Below are positions 44,586 through 56,623 of a DNA stretch of 64,000 nt, piece after piece. This stretch comes from Fragilaria radians (lineage: Eukaryota > Bacillariophyta > Fragilariophyceae > Fragilariales > Fragilariaceae). Under the pieces are notes generated by a model. The model did not search any database. It had not been told where the DNA came from and was given only the letters and a program-made list of their open reading frames with translations. The stretch's first letter is position 1; every line of letters begins with the position of its first letter. Made by a program: the position numbers and the translations under genes. The DNA is taken from positions 395,224 through 459,223 of the forward strand of contig CAAAJI010000010.1 of NCBI GenBank assembly GCA_900642245.1, given 5' to 3'.

Positions 44586-45371
44586 TTATGACTCTGGAAG
44601 TAGAAAACGATGTTTATACAAAACATGATTGTCATGCTCGTCTGTATATAATGCGTAGACGCATACTGACTTGCAAGTAGGAAGGAACGATAAGCGAAGT
44701 ATGCCGTAACCTTGGTACTCCCAGAGATCCTCCGAAGATCCGGCTCCGATTAGCTCTTGCGTTTGATCATCTCGAACGTAACCAAGAATAATATCTTTGC
44801 CTAAAACTGAATATTCGAAGCTTACCATTCCAGTCAAGTTCGAAAGTCTTACTTGTACCTGCGGTGGTGACGGAAACTGAGTTGCAACGAGAGAAGATTC
44901 CATATCGATAACATATTCATCCCATAGTTTTCTTAAATCTTGATGATTCTCATTTTCACTATCCTCTGTATATGGATCTATACTTTCGTACTCAGCAGCG
45001 TATTTTTCCAGACAATTTCCCCAAGCTTTGGCTAATTCTTCGCACTGCTCCGGCTCCTTATCCATTGGATAATTATCGCGACAGGCAAAGTATGCGACAA
45101 AGTCACCTCCGCATGGACCTTGACGATACTTTCGGCAGAGAGGGCAGTCGTCATTTTTGGATTTCAACTCCAATGACGGAGCTGTGCTCATCCATCGACG
45201 AGTTATGGATGTGCCGAATCGATGTGGAACTCGCCTTGCATCGCATTGGGAAAGAGAAGGAGTTGCCACGGAAGGGAAACAGATGCTAGAAAATCCTGTT
45301 GCAGTCGCTAAGGAACAAGTAATACCTATCAAAGCATGTTCATTTCCTTTCGATAGCAACGATCGTAGCAT
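44586..45371 (-). CDS. GCK-domain protein, probably mitochondrial
   Basis: A 261-residue frame from ATG 45371. The N-terminal about 65 residues are Arg/Ser/Thr-rich with few acids and end in RRWMSTAP, a typical mitochondrial presequence with an Arg near the cleavage site. Residues about 75-125 match the GCK domain: CPLCRKYRQGPCGGDFVAYF, then C at the DNYP stretch, then QCEELAKAWGNCLEKYA. Members are small Cys-motif proteins that resemble CHCH proteins of the intermembrane space. The C-terminal 100 residues are beta-rich and not recognised. It is convergent with PARN, with only 159 bp between the stop codons. Specific function unknown. Confidence 0.75.
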   Translation of the reverse strand: MLRSLLSKGNEHALIGITCSLATATGFSSICFPSVATPSLSQCDARRVPHRFGTSITRRWMSTAPSLELKSKNDDCPLCRKYRQGPCGGDFVAYFACRDNYPMDKEPEQCEELAKAWGNCLEKYAAEYESIDPYTEDSENENHQDLRKLWDEYVIDMESSLVATQFPSPPQVQVRLSNLTGMVSFEYSVLGKDIILGYVRDDQTQELIGAGSSEDLWEYQGYGILRLSFLPTCKSVCVYALYTDEHDNHVLYKHRFLLPES

Positions 45372-46358
45372 ATTCTATTTCTGTCGAATCGGTTTCTATG
45401 TTTCTATCTGAAATCCAGATAATCATACCCCAGTCCCAGAACAATACGGTAAAAACTTTATTAATGTCAGGGGGACACTACTCCAAGGAAAAAAAATTTC
45501 TAAGCGAACACAAGCAAAATGATAGAATTAAATTAGAAAGTAACCAGAGGCTGGATGACATGCAGTAAGGCAATCAGAGTACAACATACCTTTAAATTAT
45601 TCCCTAACTTGCGGATTGCTTCAGTTATTGAAATCACTCAGGTTCATGAACTGCTCTTTGTTTGCTCAAATTGATGACATACATTGTTTTTATAGCAAAA
45701 TGTTTGCTTGGCGAGGCAATCACCAGGAGTGGCATACCTATTTGTGGCATTGACAGTTCAAACCAGCCCTGGTTAGATCTTTCACAGGGAATGAAAATGC
45801 AGAGTATCTTTTTGATGGAAACGTTAGTAATCGGATCTACCAGATCCACAGAAATAGTGACCAGGAGGGGTGAGGGGAGAGTTTTTAGGTATTAACTGTT
45901 ATACGACCACCTTCAAGAAAAATTTGACAGTCTAGAAAGAATAGAGAAAGATTCCAGAAATCTTATGAAATGAAGACTTGACGTTCGTGTGTCACCAAGT
46001 TTCATCTGGAAAACGGAAGAAGCGCAACAGGCAACTAAATCCAAATAAAAAAATATGAAGAATTTGCAAACGTTAGCTCAGTGAAGATGAAGTCCATTCA
46101 AAACAAACAGGATTAAGTTTACGCTCGCATTTTGTGTGGGGAGAGTTTGATAAGATTGCCAATTAGACCAAGAAATATTACACAGATTTCCCACCAAGGT
46201 GGCGATGCAGCATGAGCCTTGTGGCCATCTTGTCTCCTGAAAAGTACATCAGCCAATTAATTAATATAGAAATTCAAGAAGAAAGTATTGATTCAAGCGG
46301 GTATGTGTAATTTAATTCTTATTTTCTACTCTTGAGGACATAATTTTGACACTATGAG
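45372..46358. other. Intergenic between GCK gene and IST1
   Basis: Promoter side of the GCK gene and 3' side of IST1. Short chance open frames only. Nothing else supported. Confidence 0.45.
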
Positions 46359-47497
46359 CTACTTTTTCAAGTTATTAAATTTGGCAGCAAGCTCATCATA
46401 AGAAAGGTTATTGCTAGGAGCACAGGTACTGCCTGCTCCTCCTGTTGGAGCGGCGGGGATATCAAAATTATCACTGTGCTGAGTGTCTTGAACTGTAGGA
46501 GCAGTGGGAATTGCTGGAACAAAAATATCAACTTCATCGTAGGTGGTACTTCTTGTAGCAGCACTTGCATCTGAGGGATACGGATTATAAGCAGTGGCTT
46601 CTACTACCACAGGAATACCGCCACCACCTCCGCCATGGCCGTTATTATTATCATCACCTCCCTTACCGTTGTATCCATTGTTGTAGCTTCCGTTTCCTAA
46701 ACCATAATCAATATCCCTATTGAACCCTGCCCCTTGATTAATGTCTTCCATACCGGTTGTGACTGCTCCAAGACCTGTGCCTCCTGCAATCTGGACGGAA
46801 TAGCCTACTGGAGCTGCCATAGGAGCTGACATTTGATCGGCTGTTAAGGGTACCTTGGGTTTCCAAGACACCTCATATTGTTCGCAAATGCGCTCCAAAT
46901 AAACTTGTACCAGATAAGCTGCTGGAGGTTGTACGGAAAGCTTCGAGACCACTCGTTCATTTAAGATTCCTCCTACATTATTCAAAGCATTCTCTTCGAA
47001 CGTTTTTCCGTACTTCGCACGAAATTGCTTCTTAATCTGGGCAAGTTCAGGAATATCAACTCGATCGCAAGCCCAAATTAATGTCGATATAGATGATACA
47101 AGATCAGCAGGACATTCCTTCATGGAGCTAATAAGCTTGATTCGCTCAGCAAGAAGCTCACATGCCAGTTGTAATATTTCATACGCTTCCACGGCGTTAT
47201 CTTCCCGTATCAATGCTTCCGCTCGAATTCTCGCTTTCTCTTCTTTAGGGGGTTCTTCAGATAACATCACGGCCACCTCACGCATTTGTTGCTTCAAAAG
47301 TGCTGTTTTCTTATTTGCAGCGATTTGAAATCGACTAACTGCCATCTTTAGCTCTGATGAGAGGAGAACAAGAAACACAGTGAGTCCCGCGTGACAAAGC
47401 AGAGTGGGAAGTAGCTCGCAAGAACGTATAATCTCAAAACTCTCTCTTTGGACTCACGTGGCTTTAGCTTAGTTGCGCTGAACCCCATAGAAAACAT
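46359..47497 (-). CDS. IST1: IST1 homologue, ESCRT-III regulator of Vps4
   Basis: Exon 1 is 47458-47497 (MFSMGFSATKLKP plus one base) and exon 2 is 46359-47353, joined across a 104-bp intron (GTGAGT donor, TCATCAG acceptor). The joint regenerates LKPQLKMAVSRFQIAANKKT, exactly the conserved IST1 start, which confirms the small first exon. The product is 344 residues. The ESCRT-III-like helical core (residues about 1-190) has KQQMREVAVMLSEEPPKEEK and ARIRAEALIREDNAVEAYEI. The rest is disordered, with a Gly/Asn/Tyr-rich part (residues about 235-265). The final residues DELAAKFNNLKK match a MIM1-type MIT-interacting motif for Vps4. Role: multivesicular-body sorting and membrane scission. Confidence 0.94.
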
Positions 47498-49433
47498 GAT
47501 TAGGCTTTCGTTGCAAATCTATCGAAAAGAGTATTTGACCCTTGTTGAAAAGGAAACACTACACTGAATGTCGTTCAGCGATACTGTATCGAATTTGGAG
47601 TTTCGTGTTATATGAGAACTTCATGTAACTTGATTATATTGAAACATGCCGACCCACAGTTAGAATTAACCGTAATCAACGGATTGAGGCCCAACGGCAC
47701 GACTAGAGTACAAACTCACATGACATTTGTTCATGATTTTTATCCATGAAACATCAATATTACTTAGCGTATTACGTAGTTGTGTCTAAAGCTCAAGCGT
47801 CATTCCATGAAACTATGCTGCAACTTGGTTATTATTTGCCGTCATACAAAAAGTTATCTTGGATTACTAGGCACATGAGCCCTTGCGACATGTTATTGGT
47901 GAAAATAGCACAGATGATCACCTCGGATTCCGCAAGGACGAATGAGATCTTATTCCAATGCTGATTTATTGGTCAGTCTCTCATCTGGAAGAAGATCTAG
48001 TGCCCTTGGTCCTCCCTTTCTCATGGTTCAAAGCACGTGAAATTCTAAACTATTATTTCCATTCTTTGCATCAGACACAGTCTTTGGCTTTGCCTTCCGA
48101 ATTCTTTTCAAGGAATTTTCAAATTTTCGCTGATGTGACACCTGGTGCATGTACACGTATAGAATGAAAGGAAATACCCTTTCCAATTGAGTAATAATGT
48201 TCTGAGTAATACGGAGGTATCAGTAAGGTGGCAAACTATGCTTTGGGTTCCTTTATTGGACAAGCAGAAACAAGATATTTTATCTTCTTTCGTACCTAAT
48301 CACAGAACGTTAACACACTGTCAGTATTGATTCCCTATACAAATCTGGGTAATAAACTTAAAATTTATCGGATAGCAGAGTAATTATTAATTCCTTCTTG
48401 TGCCCTGCAATATTTCGTAAGCTCAAGCCTGGTGTAACAAATGCTCACATTTTCACTGGTGTGACACAATTTAGCTTCGGCTACTGTTAAGAAAAACCCT
48501 CCAATACTAAGTTTACCTGATGGAACATTTACTCTATGTGCCATATTTGTGAGAGAAAAAAATTCTGTTAAGATTTTTAGTCATTGAATGGATGTGAAAA
48601 CATATAGAATGCCCTAACTTTCTATGTCTATTGTACTAGCAGTATTGAACGTGCTTATTACAAAACACAAATACATACTATCATAGCCTCATTCATAAAT
48701 TTTTCGATTAAGCATAATCTTTTTGATCCATACATTTGTTGCATGTCAGAAAATTCTACATGGATCTTAACTTAGTTTGAGGGAGAAGGAGGAGAGTGAT
48801 TACCAACACCAATACAGTCACAACGTGACAGTTTGCCCCAATGCTCTCTTTAGAATATTTTGAAGTTATTACTGAAAGAAATGTTCAAATTGCGTCAATC
48901 CAAGAAGTTAAAACGTCAAAAACAGTCCATGAAAAGAATGTATCAAAATTACATGCCATTTTTCACAAGCAAATTGGCAACAGTGACAGCTTGCCTTAGA
49001 AGAAGAAGCATTGACATCTAAGCTTGTATTTCCCTCATTATACTGTTGCTGGATCCAGTACGTATACAATCGGCGAGCTGTCCAAGAAGGGTATTGTCTG
49101 TTCAAAATAATAACCCCTGATTCAGGTTCATAGTGAAATGATGCAGACAATAAAATGCAGGAATGCTATTCATTAGATCTAACCCTTGGAATCTTGGCTT
49201 TTAAACCCTTCAAAACTTGTTTGAGGTTAACAATGTATGCCTATATGTTGGATCTTCAATGCGCATCTTAAAAAAAAGATGTGGTTGCAATCATTTCTTT
49301 GGCTTGTAGAAAGAAGTTTAATATTGTCTCTGGCTTTTGAGCAAGCAGATTGTTGCCACCAACGTTTTTGCAGGTAGCCAAACAACGGACCAAGTATCAC
49401 AATGGCTGTGTTGACGGGAACAAGGTTCAACTC
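47498..49433. other. Intergenic, about 1.9 kb
   Basis: Includes the promoter side of IST1. Two overlapping short frames near 47746-48167 have no recognisable features. No gene supported. Confidence 0.45.
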
Positions 49434-49705
49434 AAACCCTGGATTCAAATGATGATATGGACAGCAGGTGCTTTACATCTTCCGCCTCCTATCAATCATG
49501 AAAGGAATAGGAGGAAGACATTAGACCGTAATAATCAATAGCTTTCTTAGAATCAATTGAATGAGCTTGCAATTTCTTGGCAATGTCGAACGAGTAATAC
49601 TAGGATTTAATTTGAAATTGCGAAAAAGAAAATGGACGATTAATTGAATTTTAGGGGGAAAACCATCACTTTTGTCGATTCGTAACTCTTGAACCGAAAC
49701 AAGCA
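49434..49705 (+). repeat. Dispersed hairpin repeat, copy 2
   Basis: Second copy of the repeat at 24929-25170, same orientation. It starts with AAACCCTGGATTCAAA and carries a hairpin with arms near 49479-49491 (TTCCGCCTCCTAT) and 49506-49517 (ATAGGAGGAAG). Downstream it shares AATAATCAATAGC, ATTAATTGAATTTTAG and AACTCTTGA blocks with copy 1. The arms differ in sequence between the copies yet pair within each copy. Confidence 0.6.
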
Positions 49706-49996
49706 ACCTGAATACATTCATCAATTAGACCTGGGCCATAATTGATGTTTTTTACGATTACTCAATTAAGGAAAAAGAAGTTAGGGTTTGTTTTTTAGCG
49801 TGATGCTTCATTCCTAGTACAGACGATAATTTTTTAAACTTGAATTATCTTATCAACCTTAGCTGCAACAATCATCCAACTTGGTTTTATTTCGTATGAT
49901 AAGTATTTCATAATATTCAAAATGACGGGTAATTTATATCACAAAAGCCGATTCCATAGTTTCTTTCCTCTTCGTGTGACTCATTAAGTCACCCTT

Positions 49997-51424
49997 TTAA
50001 AAAACCTTGCTCCAAGAACTGCAACGACTTTCCTGACCCTCGCAAACCCTGGAAACAGGAGTATTGTGATGACGTCCTAAATTCTTTAAGTATGTTCCGA
50101 TCATAGACATCGCTTGGGACTGCTCGCGTTTGGTTGCTGCATTGCCAATCCAAAGGATGCATTCCGATCCTAAATCGATCATGCAAACAGCGGAGGTGTC
50201 CAAATTTTGGGAAGAACATTCAACTTAAATACCTTGAGACGAGAGTCTTCATCTTGCAAAACGTAGAGAAGAGGAGAAGCATTAGAGAAGTCATGAGAAA
50301 TGGCGGAGGAGGAAGTCGCAATGCTAGTTTTGCCACCCAAAAGTTCCCAAAAAACTTCATTGTCGTCTCCTACATCTTCCTCCAATATTGCTTGACCATT
50401 CCTTGAATCTACCATGGACGATGCCATTTCGATCGCTTTGTGCTTTTCAAAGGCACTGCATTCAGGACCATACCACGTGTAGACGGTCGATCCAGCATCC
50501 AACACAAAGGCATCTCCAGAGTTAAGTGATTGGCAAGTGGCGGGAACCTGGGCAGATCTAGGAGTCTTGTCCTTTGAAGACTTGACGACATGATACATTC
50601 GAACAGGAAGTTGCGATACCGCCCCTTCATCGGCTGTCACATGCCTAAATCCTGAATCGATACCCCCGTCCAAGTATCGCAATCCACCTGGGATCGAGGA
50701 GAAGCATTCTGAAAAAGCTGGAGATTCAAAACCTTCCAACTCGCGATGTTGAACTGGTAGTGAACCCAAAAGATCATCCAATTCAGTAGCCTTGTAGGCA
50801 GCAACACCATATTCATCTTGAGTAGATTTTGAGCCAATCCAAAAAAAGATATCGTAGAGGAATGCTCCATCATCATCTTTAACTGTCTGAAGTACAATGT
50901 AGGAATCACCTGAATGTGGCAGTGCAAAAGATTATAATGTTTGCATTAGATTCGGTCTTTCCTTGGCACACACAGATAATTCATATTACCTTGATAGAAT
51001 TCCCCATAGCGGGAGACTGGCCACTTTTCAATCCCAAAATCAGGAGTTCCATCGTCAGTTCGTTTGTTTTCTACTCGCCAAATTTCAACGCCTACAGATT
51101 GTCCACAACCAGTCCAATCGACCTCTACTAAAGCAGCAGCCTTTGGATTATACATTTGATGGATATCAATCAATTAGAAGGAAAGAATACATCAAGGTTC
51201 AATATACCAGGGTCACAAGTGAGAATCACGCCGTCATTGAAAGGAAAAAAAACAACGCAGAGAAAGCAAGGCATTGCATGCGATTGCTAGTGAACATGAA
51301 CGCCTTGCGTGTCGAATTTGCCTCTTCGTCACAATATAACTAAATATCAACGTACCTTGCGGGCTGCTTTATCTTCCTCTGTTCCAATATAGGCGAGGTT
51401 GGAATCTTCAATCTTGGTATCCAT
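49997..51424 (-). CDS. Severin/fragmin-type gelsolin-repeat protein (one apparent frameshift)
   Basis: Exon 1 is 51356-51424 (MDTKIEDSNLAYIGTEEDKA), exon 2 is 50990-51140, and exon 3 is 50909 to 49997; introns are 215 and 80 bp. The joints give GEFYQGDSYIVLQTVKDDDG and ELDDLLGSLPVQHRELEGFE, classical gelsolin repeat 1 and linker. Repeat 2 holds VPATCQSLNSGDAFVLDAGS and VYTWYG. Repeat 3 begins in the same frame, but the reading stops at 50179, whereas the next frame continues with LDTSAVCMIDLGSECILWIG to 49997. One base appears missing at the homopolymer 50202-50208. Restored length would be about 376 residues, the size of severin, fragmin or CapG (three repeats). The role is Ca-dependent actin severing or capping. 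The break is either a sequencing error or a real mutation. Confidence 0.85.
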
Positions 51425-54400
51425 TTTTATCTGAAAATGATTTTGTGTCATTCGTTATAAAAACTAAAAATCTCTAGTTTCAATCCCGAGAAGGTTCGAA
51501 CTGGGCGGCCAATGTACTGAGTAGTTGTACCTGCTACTCGAACACGATATCTTGTACACATGTTACGAGATTCGTTGGCGATGTACAATTTACTCACCTT
51601 TCAATTTTACTTGAAAGTGTCATTTTTCATTTCATCAATGATTAGCACCCTTAAAGAAATGGTAAGAAACTGGATAGTTTCAGAAACTTAAAAACAGTTC
51701 CATATTTCCGTGACGAATAACTTTTCAACACCATCTTTCGACCGACCTGAGCTTAACCAGCTTACTGAGCGAAAAAGAAAACAAGATTTCCGAGATTATT
51801 GCAGGTCGCTACCAACCTCCCAAATATCAAACCGCACTCGCTAATTTGTTATCCTTATTATCTTTCTCTTCTTCTAGGTATTTCTCTTATTACAAGTTGA
51901 ATGTTAAAGAGAATGGAGACATGCTGTCGCGCTTTAAGCATAGCAGGGATGTCTGACCGATGCTGAACTAAAGCGTCACAATCATCCAATCATGGTGTAG
52001 AATATGGCACATGACTCCGTCTATGGAATTATGCTGCGTTGTACCTAAGACTTATGCAAAGAAATCGGAATAACTCCAGGTACTGAAAGAATCCGAATCT
52101 CATGCAGCAGACACACGATGTACTCCATTCAAGCTGGAACTGTAAAATGCGACAAAAGTCCTGGCTAATCGTCTTATTCTTTTCCCAAAAATATTGGTTA
52201 AAGGCTATTCAGTAGTCTTCTACTATTCTCACCCATTATTGATTCATGCTTTTTTTAATTTATCACTTATCATCGAAAGGAAAAGAAACACTAACAGACG
52301 ATCAATCTGGCAATGGAGCCATGAGCTAAATGTTTTCTGAAATCGGCCAACAACTCCTTTCAGTAAGGCAGGAATAACTTTCATTTCCTATTTCTGACCT
52401 CAGCGCTGAGTTTCCTTTTGAATGATAATAGTTTAAGCACTGATGAATCCTTGACTGCTTTGTTAATAATGCAAACATATATGATAACCAATAGCACTAG
52501 CTTCAACACTGAATTTTTCCAAAATTATGATTTCCATTCAATAGTTTATGATTTTTCAACGTATCAAACCTGGTTCTACTTGTACAACAATATTTCCTGT
52601 AAGCTCTAAAATTCATCTTACAATCACCATGAGCGGATGGATGTGGCGGTCGAAAGATTTTGATAATTTGGTAATCACAAATGCGTTTAATGGATCAAAC
52701 ATGGTGAAAAGAAATAGAATAACAACAGATTCTGCCATGAAAGATGTATTCATTGTGCTCTTGCCACCCAAGAAAGTGAAAATAAAATCAGTGTAAATGA
52801 GTTCAAACTGACATACCTTGAGTTAAGTTCATCAAGATAATACCTAACACTATAGGATGTAAGCAATACAGTCTAATAAAACTATAAGAAATTACTAAGG
52901 CCAAGAGATGTGTGTGTTTATCAATACTGGAGACATCTAAAGTTATTGTTAGTACATAGTAAATAAAAGTAGAATCAATATTCTTATATTTACTCATCTA
53001 AATTTAGAATAGGATACATAGGTGACCATTCTTTCTATACTTTCCACAAATTCAATTAAGACATAGTCTTATATATATTTAGTGATGCTTAATATTGCTT
53101 ATAAATGAAGAAGATCATTTAATATCTTTTCAGGACTGTCATATCAATATGGTAGAAATAACTGTTACAGATTCCTAAGCAACAAACAGGAATCTGTCAA
53201 GATTCACAATTGATGAATGTTAGTTGTGAATCTAAGATCACAAAGTCTAAATGTTAAGTGATGAATCTAACACGTACGCTAAAGAGACTACATGGTCAAA
53301 GAACCACATTGCAATTGATTCACAAGAGATCAAAGATAAAAGTAACTTTTTAGATCATGATTTACAATTTGTATAAACTCTTAGAGCAGCTTGGAGCAAA
53401 AAAAACACTGGAAAAAGATAAACATGGTTCATATCACTAGTGGAACAAGAATTTCTATTCCCACTGACAGTTTGAATGAGCAAAGCAATCCAGGAACATG
53501 ACAAGGAACTAAAGTTGATCTATATTGAGAGGGCCCAATTAAATCTAATGGTTATATCTTGTAAGTAGTTTGAATGTAAGCTATTGCTATAGAATCTCCT
53601 CATTTCTCTTTATTTGCTATAACTTGGGCATTACGTTTGTATTACATGGTATTGAGGCTGACAGGAACCATACAGGTTTTATCATCCTTAGTCAATTTTT
53701 TCCCATCAACACACTTTACTAAATAATCATTGTCAAGTTTGATTTTTTCACAGATGATGATGCAACACTACCACTATTTTATTTTGGCTTCTCTATGACC
53801 CTTGCATCCGTATCTCTTGAGTCATCGTCAATAAACGTATGAATCAAGTTTGTTTGATTCATCCTGCTTGGTATAAATGTACCTACATTGAAAAGAAATC
53901 ACATAAAACCAATCCAAGTCACTAGTAAAATACGTTCATAAGCTCACACATTTTTGATAACTACTGAAAAGGATTAGTCTCCTTACTACTCAATGGATTT
54001 CATTTTTCAATTGTATTCCATAGGGATCTCAGGTGACAACTATCTCACTTTAGCTTGAGAATATTTCCTAAATTATTAAGCAGATGCATTATAGTAAGTT
54101 GATGGCTTCAAACGGGCTTTATAGTTAGATATCAGTACAGCTTATTTCTTGATTGTATTGTAGTGAAAAGTCATAATTGTTCTTGTTTCTATGTTGCAAA
54201 AAGTAGCGAGTAATCTCTGCAACTATGGCTTGCTTTTGTTACACATGCTTTGGCACATCACTATCCAAATTATTGCCTTCATCAAGGGTATTTTCCATTA
54301 CACAAAAGCTTTGCTTGATAGGCTGTAACTTTTATTTCTTTAGGGGCAGGTTGTAGTTTCGCTTGGGCGAAATATATTTAGCCTCTGGTTTAGCCTTATC

Positions 54401-54645
54401 CGTGAGTAAGAACAAGAGTCATGTGCTCACATTGACTAAATTATTCGATGCAAAATACAATTGCCTTGGGCTGACATATCAGAAACGACAAAGTTAAATC
54501 GTACGTCATTACATTTCATGATTCGATACGGACTGCGTTGGCGTGATACAATCAATACTTCATGAAATCACCCATATCTGATTAAAATCTTTAAATTTCC
54601 ACATTCTATCCTGGTTCCGTTCAATACAGTTATCTTTAAAGCAGA
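51425..54645. other. Long intergenic region, about 3.2 kb
   Basis: AT-rich with only short chance frames (for example 52418-52796). Parts of 53400-54000 have the look of degraded repeats, but no protein motif or LTR pair could be supported. The last few hundred bases are the promoter side of the rubredoxin gene. Confidence 0.45.
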
Positions 54646-55203
54646 ATGGCGTTGAAGTTGATTTTCGTTTTAATGATGTGCTTCATACCTGCCTTATCGT
54701 TTGGTGTTCAACGAGCTAGTCTTACGCCAGTAAGAACTTTGACTAAAGCTTGGAGCGAAGACCCAACGTCGATTTCAACTAAATCATCAGATCCAATGCA
54801 AGATGCAGCGATTGACTCGGAAACCTTTTTGGCTCTCGAGAGAGCTCGCCGGGCTGAAGAACTTCGTGCACAAGAAGTATTTATGAAGAAAGCGACCGGA
54901 AAACACATCTGCACAAATTGCGATTGGGTATATGACGAAACCAAAGGAGATTCAATGATGATAGGGGGTCAAATCAAACCAGGAACGCCATTCCAAGAGT
55001 TGCCAAGTAATTGGCGGTGTCCCGTTTGTAGGGCAAGTAAGGATTCCTTTCGGGAGGATGTCATTGAGATTCCAGGGTTTGCTGTCAATCAAGGATATGG
55101 CTTTGGAACAAACGCAATGACTGCAGGACAGAAGAATCTTCTCATTTTTGGAGGCCTTGGAATCTTCTTCTTACTATTTTTATCTGGTTACGCTCTTAAC
55201 TAG
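54646..55203 (+). CDS. Plastid membrane-anchored rubredoxin
   Basis: A 185-residue single exon. The signal peptide (MALKLIFVLMMCFIPALSF) ends at ALS|F with Phe at 19, an ASAFAP-type plastid-import site, followed by a Thr/Arg/Lys-containing transit stretch. The rubredoxin iron site is complete: C89-x2-C92 in CTNCDWVYDE and C125-x2-C128 in CPVCRASK, with PGTPFQELPSNW between. A C-terminal hydrophobic segment (residues about 163-183, LLIFGGLGIFFLLFLSGYAL) anchors it in a membrane. This layout matches the RBD1/RubA family of thylakoid rubredoxins, which act in photosystem II assembly in cyanobacteria, green algae and plants. Its role here is inferred from that family. Confidence 0.93.
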   Translation: MALKLIFVLMMCFIPALSFGVQRASLTPVRTLTKAWSEDPTSISTKSSDPMQDAAIDSETFLALERARRAEELRAQEVFMKKATGKHICTNCDWVYDETKGDSMMIGGQIKPGTPFQELPSNWRCPVCRASKDSFREDVIEIPGFAVNQGYGFGTNAMTAGQKNLLIFGGLGIFFLLFLSGYALN

Positions 55204-55441
55204 GGGTAATCTACACCCATTCGTTAGAGTCATGCTTTGGGTATCTCCATTGAGCTATGATATCATTGAATCTCAGTTACTGGCTGTCGAGAAATAAAGA
55301 CTTTTATAATAGAAATCATTTGAACTAAGTGAATCATTATATAGGCATTGCATGGAAGCACTACTTCTGTTTTGTCTTTTCGACAATTTCATTACTATCT
55401 TATCTGATAGACCTTCGTCAGAACTGATTACAACCAATCAA

Positions 55442-56623
55442 TCAGAGTAGAAATAAGTAAAATGTTCCAAAGTAAGTATAACTATTTACACTATAAGTGA
55501 GGTTTAATGGTTCTTTTTCTCCATCATTACTTGTTCTTGAAAGGCTGTTTGATCCGCCCAGAATTTCGTAGAATATAACTCCAGAAATGATCAAAGTTAA
55601 AGCGCAATAAAACCATGGATTGGGTGGATTATTTTCAACAAAAATTGAGAAGGAAATAGCCCAAAATTGTGTTGATTGAAGACTAAGAACAAGTAGTGTT
55701 GCATCACCATGTACCAAGAAAAAAGTCGCAGATAAGTAGAATATAGTAAGTGCTCCGATGTAAACAAAAATGGTAGTCGTAATTTGAAAAAATGAAACAG
55801 CCGGAGTTTCCATGATAAGCTGGTTCAGTTGTTTTCCCTCTAGGAAAGGAAGCACAATTCCAGTCCAGAAGGTGCCACCAAATCCAATCATGAAGAGGTA
55901 TTCTGTACGATCAAGTTCTTTCATGGAGTAATCTGCAACGCAGTCACCTATTCCGTATAGGAATGCTGCGGTAATCGCTAAAGCGTCTCCTATCCAAGAC
56001 TTCTCTGCACCGCCAACATTTAGTGTTACAGAGGACTTATCTTGATTTGAATCTAATAGTAAAGTCATGGTCCCACCCACGAGACAGAGTGCAGCTCCAA
56101 CAAAATGGTAAAGGGAAAAATGCCGATGAAAGCCCACCCAAGAGATGAGCATTACGGATGGAATGGTGAGACTGCCGAGTAAAGAGGTGCTCACCAGTGA
56201 CGTGTAACGAAAGGAAAGGATAGTTGCTGAATTTGCAAGAACATCCAACAACGAAATCAGCCCGTACGACCACCATGGAGCATATAAATCAAGTGACGTT
56301 CCAGGGAGTTTGTACATCCTTCTACGATGATCAGAGTCATCAGTTTCCAACCTATTATTTCTCGGTCCTTGGAAACTTCTTAAATGAATAATCATTAACG
56401 TCATGTATAAGAGAAACAATTCTGTCACTGGCAATTGAACGTGCAAATTATAAACTAGTGTGAAGGAACAAGCATTTGCAATTGCTGCTACAAGAGCAAC
56501 CGCTTGCCCAAGTAAGACTATTTTCCATCGTCGACGACAGATGTGCGTGCAAGATTCTTTGCAGTTAACTGGAAGGCTGATTTCGTTAATATTCTCTGTC
56601 CTAGATTGCGTTTGTTCACCCAT
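55442..56623 (-). CDS. SLC35F-like (drug/metabolite transporter superfamily) membrane protein
   Basis: A 393-residue frame from ATG 56623. About ten hydrophobic segments follow a 30-residue cytosolic N-terminus. The order and motifs fit the SLC35F1/F2 family: VALVAAIANACSFTLVYNL, then LLDVLANSATILSFRYTSLV, then SLLGSLTIPSVMLISW, then HFVGAALCLVGGTMTLL, then ALAITAAFLYGIGDCVADYS, then HGDATLLVLSLQSTQFWAIS and LTLIISGVIFYEIL. Substrate is unknown; distant relatives carry nucleotide sugars or thiamine-like compounds. The gene is head-to-head with the following transporter, start codons 212 bp apart. A Cys-rich segment (CKESCTHICRRR) near residue 22 is unusual. Confidence 0.85.
   Translation of the reverse strand: MGEQTQSRTENINEISLPVNCKESCTHICRRRWKIVLLGQAVALVAAIANACSFTLVYNLHVQLPVTELFLLYMTLMIIHLRSFQGPRNNRLETDDSDHRRRMYKLPGTSLDLYAPWWSYGLISLLDVLANSATILSFRYTSLVSTSLLGSLTIPSVMLISWVGFHRHFSLYHFVGAALCLVGGTMTLLLDSNQDKSSVTLNVGGAEKSWIGDALAITAAFLYGIGDCVADYSMKELDRTEYLFMIGFGGTFWTGIVLPFLEGKQLNQLIMETPAVSFFQITTTIFVYIGALTIFYLSATFFLVHGDATLLVLSLQSTQFWAISFSIFVENNPPNPWFYCALTLIISGVIFYEILGGSNSLSRTSNDGEKEPLNLTYSVNSYTYFGTFYLFLL

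Noticed and set aside
47746..48167. Two adjacent short frames downstream of the IST1 promoter
   Set aside because: Short, in different frames, without homology or signal; consistent with chance.
51490..51515. GGTTCGAACTG, resembling a tRNA B box
   Set aside because: The flanking bases do not pair into a T stem on either strand, and no acceptor or anticodon stem is present.
52418..52997. Cluster of 60- to 80-codon frames on both strands
   Set aside because: AT-rich, low-complexity composition and no recognisable protein motif.
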